From positions 450,709 to 514,708 of the forward strand of contig NZ_CANLMZ010000001.1 in assembly GCF_947492645.1 (NCBI RefSeq): a stretch of DNA of 64,000 nucleotides, read 5' to 3'. This stretch comes from an uncultured Pontibacter sp. Lineage in GTDB: Bacteria > Bacteroidota > Bacteroidia > Cytophagales > Hymenobacteraceae. The notes under the pieces are model-generated. The model saw only the letters and a program-made list of their open reading frames with translations. It ran no database searches and was not told where the DNA came from. Of this stretch, positions 1 to 9,100 are shown piece by piece. Both the position numbers and the translations under genes were made by a program. Positions within the stretch are counted from its first letter, which is position 1; each line of letters starts with the position of its first letter.

Positions 1-267
1 TTAAGTGCAGGAGTTATTATTTATGAGACTGCTAAAGTAGCACATTGCCAGTACATTGCATCAACAGAGGAGGGACGCAGACAAGGTGCCATACCTGCGC
101 TACTAAACTACCTGATAACTCATGCCTATGCCTCTAAAAAGTTTTTCGACTTCGGCACTTCTTCAGATACACTATATGAGAGCGGGCTAAACGGCACTTT
201 GCTGGCAAACAAGGAAAGCTACGGAGCCCGAGCAGTAGTACACGATTTTTATACTTTGGATATTTAA
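1..267 (+). CDS. GNAT/FemAB-like acyltransferase, C-terminal end (partial)
   Basis: The window opens inside this gene. Frame 1 is open from base 1 and stops with TAA at 265-267, leaving 88 codons. The visible end carries the pattern FDFGTSSD, then a Gly-rich loop and KESYGARAVVHDFYTL. This matches the C-terminal half of GNAT-fold proteins of the Acetyltransf_6/FemAB-like kind common in Bacteroidota, often linked to surface polysaccharide or peptidoglycan side-chain acylation. Substrate and full length cannot be seen. A strong hairpin follows immediately, so this is the last gene of its unit. The family call is fairly safe; the role is not. Confidence 0.6.
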   Translation, partial: LSAGVIIYETAKVAHCQYIASTEEGRRQGAIPALLNYLITHAYASKKFFDFGTSSDTLYESGLNGTLLANKESYGARAVVHDFYTLDI

Positions 268-308
268 AAGCAGAGGGTTTTGCTAAGTATAATAGGACCC
301 TCTGCTTT
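267..308. terminator. Bidirectional hairpin terminator between convergent genes
   Basis: A perfect 12-bp stem (AAAGCAGAGGGT at 267-278, its complement at 297-308) has an 18-nt loop. It overlaps the stop codon of the upstream acyltransferase gene and lies 23 bp from the stop of the converging antiporter gene. The loop contains one copy of the AAGTATA motif (285-291). Confidence 0.75.
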
Positions 309-330
309 AGTAAAAGTGAAATGCAGTATT

Positions 331-2331
331 TTATGCAGTTTGGTGATGTACCGTTTCTGATTCTGTGCCGGTCAGGTTCTTCTTTCCGATTAACCTGATG
401 ATGCCCCAAAGTATGGCAACACCTATAATATACACCAGCATCCAGTGCACGCCCCAACTGGAAAGATTTGTGCAGACAAGGTTTGCGACCAAGGCTACTG
501 TAATGGCATAAGGCAGCTGTGTTTTTACGTGGTCTATGTGGTTGCAGCCAGAGGCAAGAGAACTAAGTATGGTCGTGTCTGAGATGGGCGAGCAATGGTC
601 CCCGAATACCGCACCGGCCAGCACAACCGAAATTACATTGTACATAATAGGCATAGTTTCTTCCACGCTCAGCCCCTGGCCCTGGCTTACATACCAGGCT
701 GCCGGCATCATGAGCGGGTAAAGTATAGCCATGGTACCCCAGCTAGACCCGGTAGAGAATGCAATAATAGCAGCCAGGAAGAAGGTTATCTCCGGCAAAA
801 AATAAGGTGATATGTTTCCTGAGAAAAGCGATGTAAGGTATTCGGCAGTATAAAGGTCTTTTGTGACCGCGGCCAACGACCACGCCAGCACCAGTATAAG
901 TATGGCTGGCAACATTGTCTTAAAACCTACCAGCAAAGACTCCATTGTTTCGGAAAGGCTCATGATGCGCTGCCCAATGGTAAGTATAACTGCTGTAAGC
1001 ACGCCACTAAGCGATGCCCAGATAAGCGCTGTGTAAGAGTTGGAATCGCCGATAGTGATGGACAGCTTCCGCATAAATCCAAGGCCAGCATCAGCCCACA
1101 CTTCCGGGTTATAACCAGTATACAGCAAGCCAGCAAGAGTGCCTAAGATAACAACGGCTACAGGCAGCAAAGCATTGATGGAGCGGGTGCGGGATTCATC
1201 AATTGGCTCGAACTCGCTCATTTCCTGCTGCTGCTTTTCCTGGCCTTTGCGGTCCAGGCTTGCAGCAGTTACTGCTCCTGTTTCTCTGGCCCTGGTCTCA
1301 GCGTGATGCATGCTTCCGAAATCACGGTTCATCAATATCAGCATCAGCATAAAAACCAGCGTAAGCACGGGGTAGTAAGCATACTCCAGCGAGTGGAAAA
1401 AGAGGGAGTAAGCGCCTTCCTGTATACCAAGCAGAATGGCAGCATCTTTTATATAGCCTAGTTCCGCCCCGATCCAGGTTGTTACAAAGGCAATGGCCGC
1501 TACAGGCGCGGCGGTGCTATCAACTAAATAAGCAAGTTTCTCACGCGATATACGGTGCTTATCAGTTACGGGGCGCATGGTATTGCCTACAATAAGCGTA
1601 TTGGCATAATCATCAAAGAAAATTGCGATGCCTAAAAACCAGGTAACCAACTGCGAACTCTTAGCTGACTTAGCATACCTTGATAGTACATTTACGACAC
1701 CTGCCATGCCCCCGTTTTTAGATATAACCGCTACCATCCCTCCAATTAACATCGAGAATATAACAACAGACACATGGTCGCTATCGGTAAGCGCCTGCAT
1801 CAGGTACGTATCGCCAACGGCTAGCAAACCCGTAAACATAGATTTCAGCGATAGGCCATACACTACAAAGCCTCCTATCCAGATACCCGCAAAAAGAGCC
1901 AGCAGCACTTCTCTAAAAATAAGGGCCAGCACAATCGCTATGAGTGGGGGAAGTATAGAAAGCCACATCGGGATTTCAGTCATTCCCTGAGTTGCATCAT
2001 CGCCGGTGCGGTACAGGCGCGCAATAGTGTGGGTGCCAAGGTTAGCGGAAACCTGCACTAATTTAGATTGCTTGGCTAATGAGAATTTGGCTTCTCCCTC
2101 GGTAAAGCTTACCTCCTGCAGGTTTCCATTAATTCTTAACGATAACGGCCCGCTGTACTTTACAAGGTTTCCTGTTTCGTTTGTGGTGCTGAGGGTAAAG
2201 GCGGTATCGTTAACTGCTTGCAGCTTAAGTTCTTCGATGGCAGCTTTGCCGTTTGGTATTTCCTGTGCTTGGAGGTGAAAAGAGAACAGGAGTAAAAATA
2301 TAAGGCTAATGAGCGTTTTAGTAAGCTTCAT
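331..2331 (-). CDS. Na+/H+ antiporter NhaC family with N-terminal extracytoplasmic domain
   Basis: The 666-residue protein begins with a signal peptide (about residues 1-22, ending LQAQ). A polar region of roughly 90 residues follows, predicted to be extracytoplasmic and beta-rich. A multi-helix NhaC-type transporter starts near residue 120. Family hallmarks are GNTMRPVTDKHRIS and FGDHCSPISDTT in conserved membrane loops. NhaC proteins exchange Na+ for H+ across the inner membrane. The secreted front domain makes the protein longer than a typical NhaC of 450-500 residues; its role is unknown. The gene is convergent with the acyltransferase gene and has the large AT-rich region 2332-3167 upstream. 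Ion specificity is inferred only from family membership. Confidence 0.85.
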   Translation of the reverse strand: MKLTKTLISLIFLLLFSFHLQAQEIPNGKAAIEELKLQAVNDTAFTLSTTNETGNLVKYSGPLSLRINGNLQEVSFTEGEAKFSLAKQSKLVQVSANLGTHTIARLYRTGDDATQGMTEIPMWLSILPPLIAIVLALIFREVLLALFAGIWIGGFVVYGLSLKSMFTGLLAVGDTYLMQALTDSDHVSVVIFSMLIGGMVAVISKNGGMAGVVNVLSRYAKSAKSSQLVTWFLGIAIFFDDYANTLIVGNTMRPVTDKHRISREKLAYLVDSTAAPVAAIAFVTTWIGAELGYIKDAAILLGIQEGAYSLFFHSLEYAYYPVLTLVFMLMLILMNRDFGSMHHAETRARETGAVTAASLDRKGQEKQQQEMSEFEPIDESRTRSINALLPVAVVILGTLAGLLYTGYNPEVWADAGLGFMRKLSITIGDSNSYTALIWASLSGVLTAVILTIGQRIMSLSETMESLLVGFKTMLPAILILVLAWSLAAVTKDLYTAEYLTSLFSGNISPYFLPEITFFLAAIIAFSTGSSWGTMAILYPLMMPAAWYVSQGQGLSVEETMPIMYNVISVVLAGAVFGDHCSPISDTTILSSLASGCNHIDHVKTQLPYAITVALVANLVCTNLSSWGVHWMLVYIIGVAILWGIIRLIGKKNLTGTESETVHHQTA

Positions 2332-3010
2332 TTATGGGCGAATTCTGATTTTACAACCCTTTAAATAACAACTTTTTTTTGACTTTTTGAAAAATCAGAG
2401 ACAGTATATTAAATACATGCCATATTAACTTTAGGGAAGTGTTGTACTAATGAAGAGCTAAACTGCTAGATTCTGCTTGCAAAGCGCAAAACGTGTACCT
2501 ACATAAGGTTAAATAAAGTTCTAGAATATAAGATTCTATATATGTAGTATTTACCTGCGCTTATTGCTATATATTAAATTCATATTATAATTTCAATGTT
2601 TATACATGCTCCTGCTAAAGTATAATAGTGTATAGCTATACTATATCTACTAAAATGCATAGAAGCTAACCTTAAAATTAAGCTCTGCTGTAGCTTTCTG
2701 CTACAGAAAGTTATATGTCCTTCAACCTTTGTATTTATATAATATTGGAAAGGTGTAATTATTAATTAGTTTGGTTATATATAATTTTTATTTTGTATTT
2801 TATAAAGTTTTATGTGCTTTATGTGTAGCTGGGCTTTTGCCTAATAGTATTTTGAAGATGTGCTTAAATAGATGAGGTTTAAAGTGTGTAAATCGTATTG
2901 AAAATCGCTTTTATTTAAATATATTAACTATAAGTTAGATAAAAACCCATAAAATGCTGTTAGAAGCAGATTTTGAGGTGCTAAAACTTATTTGAAAGAT
3001 AATATTTGTT

Positions 3011-3047
3011 ATGCATGCAGAACATTAGGTTGTTTGTCTGCATGCAT
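3011..3047. promoter_or_regulatory. Perfect 11-bp inverted repeat upstream of the giant surface-protein gene
   Basis: ATGCATGCAGA at 3011-3021 is exactly complementary to 3037-3047, with a 15-nt loop. It ends 120 bp before the start codon at 3168. No T-tract follows, so a terminator is unlikely. It could be an operator or a 5'-leader RNA hairpin. The role is inference. Confidence 0.4.
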
Positions 3048-3072
3048 AATAAATATATACATAATGCAAAAA

Positions 3073-3098
3073 TCTCTTATAGTAATAGCTATAAGAGA
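3073..3098. promoter_or_regulatory. Perfect 10-bp hairpin in the presumed 5' leader
   Basis: TCTCTTATAG at 3073-3082 pairs exactly with 3089-3098 around a 6-nt loop. It lies 69 bp before the start codon of the giant gene and 25 bp after the first inverted repeat. A purine-rich tail follows rather than a T-tract. It may be an mRNA-stability or regulatory hairpin. Confidence 0.4.
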
Positions 3099-3167
3099 AA
3101 GAATACATATTAACTACAAACTATTTAGCTGTAGCCTTAAATATCACGAAATAATTATAAGCCGCTT

Positions 3168-6100
3168 ATGAGTATTTTTACCCTTATTAAAAACGTATTT
3201 CTAACTAAACGTTGTATTGCTCTTACGGCAATTGCTTTAGTTTGGTTGTGCAGTGCAGAAGTTTTTGCTCAGACTAGAACTGCTACATGGGACGGATCTA
3301 GTGATAACAGCTGGCATAATGCAGCCAATTGGTCAAATAACCGGGTACCAGATGCAAATACTGCAGTTACGATCAATGGCTACACAGGTACTACTCCTAG
3401 ACAAATTCAAATTTTAAGTGGTGCGTCATGCTATAGTTTGACAATTGGAGGAAACGTAGCGCTGTTAAGTTTAAGCCAGCTTACAGTTTCCAGGGATGTA
3501 ACTATAAACGCTAGTGGCAGGTTTGAAAATGCAGGATTGAATGTTAGCTTAATGGGGGATTGGAATAATAATGGAAGCTATGATGAAAGGCGCTCACAAA
3601 ATTCTAATGGCTATTATTATCCAATTGTGAGGTTTACCGGTAGCCAACAAGTATTAAAGGGCGCATCTGCGAGTGAGTTTAGTGATTTAAGAATTTTATC
3701 AGGTAGTAAGGTAACATTAGAAAGCAATGTTACCATTAGCAGAATAATTTCAACAAGAGCTACAAATGTTCAAGTTGAAGGAACTTTGAACGCGGGCGCT
3801 AAAAAAATGACATTTGTAAATGCTGATAACTTTTCGGTAGGAGTAAATGGCGTTCTGCAGGTTATGGCATTTGATTTTTATGACAACTACTCCAGTTTCC
3901 CTGCTCAAGAAAAAGGTGCTACAATAGAATACGCCAGGTCAGGAGATCAGAACATCGTTGCTACCATACATGATAACTTGTTGATTAGCGGTAGTGGCAT
4001 TAAATCTCTTACTGGTAACACAACGAACTACGCAGACTATAATGGAGCCGGTGTGGTTGTAAAATCAGGGACAACACTAGATTTAAAAACATATACATTA
4101 ACAAGAAGCCAAGGCACAACTTCGGGAGGAGAACTTATCGTTGAAAGTGGTGCGAAGCTTTTAATTGGCAATGCTAACACTACTAGTAGTACAAGTAACC
4201 CGAGTAATTTCCCTGCAGGTTCACCAGGTTATAGAACTGTTAACCTAAACTCACTTAGTACTGTAGATTATTATGGAGGCAATCAGACAGTTTCAAATCA
4301 GGTTTACGGTAATTTGCACCTTACTGGATCAGGCATAAAGATACTGCCTAATAGCTTAATGAACGTTGCCGGTAACTTTGAAGGTAATGGAACGGCGTCT
4401 TTTACAGCTAGAGGACCAATAAGTATCTCTAAAAATGTATTGCTAGATGGTACAGCAGTATTTAATGGCGCATCTTTTACCCATACAGTAGGGGGGGATT
4501 GGACTAACAATGCTAGTTTTTCTAGTTCTACAAGTACAGTTCAAATGAATGGATCAGGTAAGAACATAGCTGGCTCGGCTGCTAACAATGAGTTTAATAA
4601 CCTGATTATTAATGGTAATACAAGAATACTTGCTAACAACCTCAATATAGAAGGGAATCTCTCAACAACTGGGGCTAATACTCTAACGCAGATAAATGGT
4701 GGTACTGTAACAATGGCTGGAGCTGCTAAGACAATTACAAGTGCTACAGCAGACGCTATTAAATTTCAGAAGCTGGTAGTAAATGGTACTATCAATACAG
4801 GCTCCACTTTCACTATCAACGAAGATATTAATGTTACCGGAAGTCTAAATGCAAGTGCTGGTACTGTTTCTTTTACTGATGCTGTTGATGCATTAAATAA
4901 TACGGATTCAGGTGATAATGACATAACTTCCTCAGGAACGCTGTCCTTCTATGGTATCCGGTTTATGGGCAAAATTGGTTCAGCAAGTTCTTTTGATATC
5001 AAATCTGATGTGAGTGGTGCTGGTAAATTTACGGCAACTAATGGTAAAGTTAGGTTTACAGGTGTATCGACTTTCAACGGAGCTCATGACTTCTATGATG
5101 TAGAAGTTGCAGGTGCAGGTAAACAGCTAATTATGGCAGGTAGTGCTGATTTAGGTGTGGGGAGAAATTTTACGACTACATCTGGAGGAGCATTTAATGC
5201 TACTGCTAACAAACCTAACAAAGTTACTTATAAAGGAACAGTTGCACAGACTGTACTGGCTGCAACTTATCATGATATAGTATTCAGTAATGGAGGGAAC
5301 AACGCTAAAACAGCTGCAGGTGCACTTACAGTTAATGGTGATATTACAATTAGTGCAGGGGCTACTCTTAGCGCACAAACGCACAACCACCAAATTTATG
5401 GAAGCTGGATAAACTCAGGAACATTTACTAATGACAATGGAACTGTAAGCTTTAGAGGTAATACAGACGCAACAATTACGGGTTCTACCACATTTTATAA
5501 CCTAAACATCAATAAAGCTACTGCTGCTAGTACAGTAACACTTAAGAATGTGATTACTGCTGATAACAACCTTAATATAAACAATGGTATTTTGGTTACA
5601 GGAAATAGCAAAGTAAGAGCATTAAAAGATAAAGTGGGAGATGGGTGGATTTTAGGCACTATAACTAGGAAACATGCTTTTAACATTAACACAGAATATG
5701 CTTTTAATGCTGAATATAATACAATAAGTTTCTCAGCTGCATCAGGCATTGATTCCGTAACAGTAACTACGACAACTGGTACAGTACAAGGTTTTGCTGG
5801 GTCTGCTGCTATAAACAGAACATATCACGTTACTGTGCATAATGGGATTTACGATGGTGCTTTAAAGCTGCAGTACACGCATGCAGACTTGAATGGTAAC
5901 ACGGAAGCAAACTTGCAGCCATGGTACTCAGCTACGGGCACAGGTAATTGGACTGCCTGGACAAGAGACGGTGAAGATGCTAATCAGAATTGGGTAAGAA
6001 AAGCGAGTCTTACAAGTATGAATGGGTATTACACTCTTTATGCAAACTCAGGAATTGTTCGCTGGAAAGGTACAACAGACACTCAGTGGAATTTAGCTAG

Positions 6101-9100
6101 CAACTGGGTAGAGGCTCCAAACGGAGTTGAAAATACAGTACAGCGTGTTCCAAGCTTAGAAGATGTTGTTGAACTTGGAGCTGCGCCCTATATAAACCAG
6201 CCAACTATTGCAACCGCTGTTGATATAAAAGGCTTACAGTTTAAAGGAACTACGCAAACTACTCTTACACTTGCACCAGGAGGATCTCTATCAGTTCAAG
6301 GTAATCTTACCGCAATTGGAGCAGCTGCGTCAACACCAGTTTTGCATGAAATAAGAACCAATGCTCAGACGCTTACAGTTGGCGGTAATATGATTCTTAA
6401 TGACGGGGGGGAAGGTAACAACATTAGCTTGGTTAATACTACTGGTGTAATAACTGTTACAGGATCTTTAGACCATAAAGGAGCAGGCGTAATAACATTA
6501 GGCACCGGAACATTTAAATTAAGCGGCGACTTTTTAAATGCTGCTTATACGCGTTTCTCAAACGCACTAAACACATCGCCAAGATCGCATGGTGAATTTA
6601 TTTATGAAGGAGGCAATTCTCAGGTAATTGGTGAAGTGTTGTATCACAACTTAACTATAAATAAGTCAGCAGGTGTTGCTACTTTAACAGCAGCTCAAAC
6701 TGGCGGTATAACCGGAAATCTCAAAATTCAGGGCGGCACACTATCCATACCAGGAGGAACTTATACTGTAGGTGGAAATATCTTACAAACTGGAGGTACA
6801 TTTAGTATAGGAGCATCTACACTAAATATAGCTAATGACTGGACTAAAACGGGGGGAGATTTTGAAGCCGGCACGAGTACTGTTGGCTTTATAGGCTCTG
6901 CAGCACAAACAATACCTGCTGTTACATTCCATAACCTTACAATAGCCAGACCTGATATAACAACACCTATAACACTTGCTGGCGATGTTTTAGTTAACGC
7001 CACTCTTGATGTGCAAAGCGGTTTAGTTAATTTAGGCTTAGACAGACTGGACAGAAGTGCTGTAGGTGGAACATTTAGCTTAAGAGGAACTTCTGTACTT
7101 CAGTTGGATGGTTCTAACTTCCCTGCTAATTTTAATAACGATAATTTAGATATTACCAGTAAAGTAGTTTACAAAGGAACAGGTTTACAAAATATAGAGT
7201 CAGTAATATATGGTAATCTGGAACTTCTCAATGGAGGAACAGTAGCTAAGAAATTGATAGCTGCCACCCAAGTTAAAGGTGACTTAACAATCAACGAAGG
7301 AGCTACTCTTGATGCGAATAGCGAGGCGCTTACGCTTAGCGGACACTTTGCTAATAATGGAAGCTTTATTCCTGGATCTTATAATGCCGATGGAAAAACT
7401 GCTCCTACCGGAACTGTGATATTAGCTTCAACCAGTGGTATAGAGAAGACATTATCAGGGAAACATATTTATGTAAATGACTTGCTTGTAGAGAAGGGGG
7501 CTCATTATAAGTTCTTAACTGACCTTACCATTCAAGGTGGTATAGACATAGTTGGAGCTGGCAATGTTTTCACAGATACAACAAAGACCACCTTCGACCT
7601 TGTAAATAACTCATACTTAAATGCTGCCTCTGCAGTAGTTAGTATAGCTGGAAACTTCAAAAACCAAGGCATCTTGAGGAGTAGTGGATCAGCAACATTC
7701 TTGGGTACAAGAGAACAGAATATACAACTGCTGGCGCCTATACTTCCTGGTGATACAGGGGCACCAACAGTAGTGTTTACTGGTGAGGTACCGCCTGTTT
7801 TAAACTCTAATACCCCTCCCCAATTTGCGAATGTTACCATTTCTAATATTGGTGGAGTTACCACAAGCGTGAATTGGACAGTACTGGGGTCATTTGTTGT
7901 GATGCCCGGGGCTAAATTTCATGGTGGTAGCTTTACACATAATTTTGCCACCGCTTTTACAAATTTAGGCACAGTTACAAGTTCTGGTATTCTCAATTTT
8001 GAGCCACTACACCTAGATCAGAAAAGCGATGGCATACTTATGACTTCATTCCCATTCAACATGGGAACAGATTCTACTTCACTACTGAGTACAGGTACAG
8101 TAAGGTTTGGAGGTGACAGGCTGATTTTATTAGCAGGGGCTATACCAAGTAAGTTTAATAATTTGATTGTTGCCAATACACATCCTTATGGCATTCAGAC
8201 GATGCTGTATGGTATTAGCCTTACACAGCTTTCAGAAAAGGTGCCAGCTATTACAGGTACCACATGGAGATTCGATGGAGATTTTAGAATAGAGCAAGGA
8301 GCCTTGTTTGTTGCAGGCCCCGGAACACGTTATATTGTGGGTGGCGACATGACAAACAATGGTGTGTTCAATTCTCCCAATGCTGATTTGGTTCTTTTAT
8401 CTACAAGAGTAGACAAAGTGACTAATGAGATAATCCCTTCTACGGTAAGTGGAGTTGGCGGATTCTCAGTTAGAAATCTTACAGTTGAAGGCGGTGCTAA
8501 GGCTAACCTTGAAAGCAATATAACTTTAACAGGTAATTTTAATCATCTAGGGGCTGAACTAAAAGCATCAAACATTGAAATAAACTTTACAGGTACAGCA
8601 CCGGCAACAGTTAATGCAACTAGTGGCATAATTGGTTTAGGTAACTTAAGAGTATCTAAAACGGGTACAGGCGACCTTACACTTAATACTAATGTAGAAG
8701 GTTTAAGGGGGGTACATGTAGAGAGCGGTACTTTAGATGCTACTAATAAAGACCTTATCATGTATGGTGCTACTTCAGGACCTGCTACCGCAACACCTAC
8801 AGATGAAGCCGGAAATGCTGAGGCAGATCCTGGAATAGGAGAAGATAATGCCATCATGGGAGTTGCAGATAACGCTACTCTAAGAATTGGTGGAGCAAAA
8901 TCGCTTCCAACTTTTAACCTTTATGCACTTGAACCGGCCAGTACAGTAACTTACTACGGCAGCAACCAGATTATAAAAGACGTGCAGTATGGTAACCTTG
9001 ATCTGGCAGGTACAAACAGCACAAAAACCTTTACTGCTGGTGCAACAAAAATTGCAGGCAACTTTACAAAAGCATCTGATCTTGCTAACGTAGTTTCCCC

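Larger units (their letters stand above)
2332..3167. other. 836-bp AT-rich intergenic leader between divergent genes
   Basis: No convincing reading frame is present. G+C is far below that of the neighbours (some 60-bp lines are under 20%). The region separates the divergent antiporter gene and the giant surface-protein gene, so it must hold both promoters, but I see no clear TAnnTTTG box. It contains three small inverted repeats: 2694-2710 (7-bp stem, 3-nt loop), 3011-3047 and 3073-3098 (separate entries), plus a 12-bp palindrome GTATAGCTATAC at 2630-2641. One AAGTATA motif lies at 2618-2624. Confidence 0.7.

Noticed and set aside
134..457. 107-codon minus-strand frame across the first terminator
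   Set aside because: Overlaps the acyltransferase gene, its terminator and the end of the NhaC gene; no protein features.
7532..7864. Frames antisense to the giant repeat gene, also 8543-8857 and 10059-10448
   Set aside because: They mirror the repetitive Thr/Gly/Asn codons of the sense gene and have no independent evidence.
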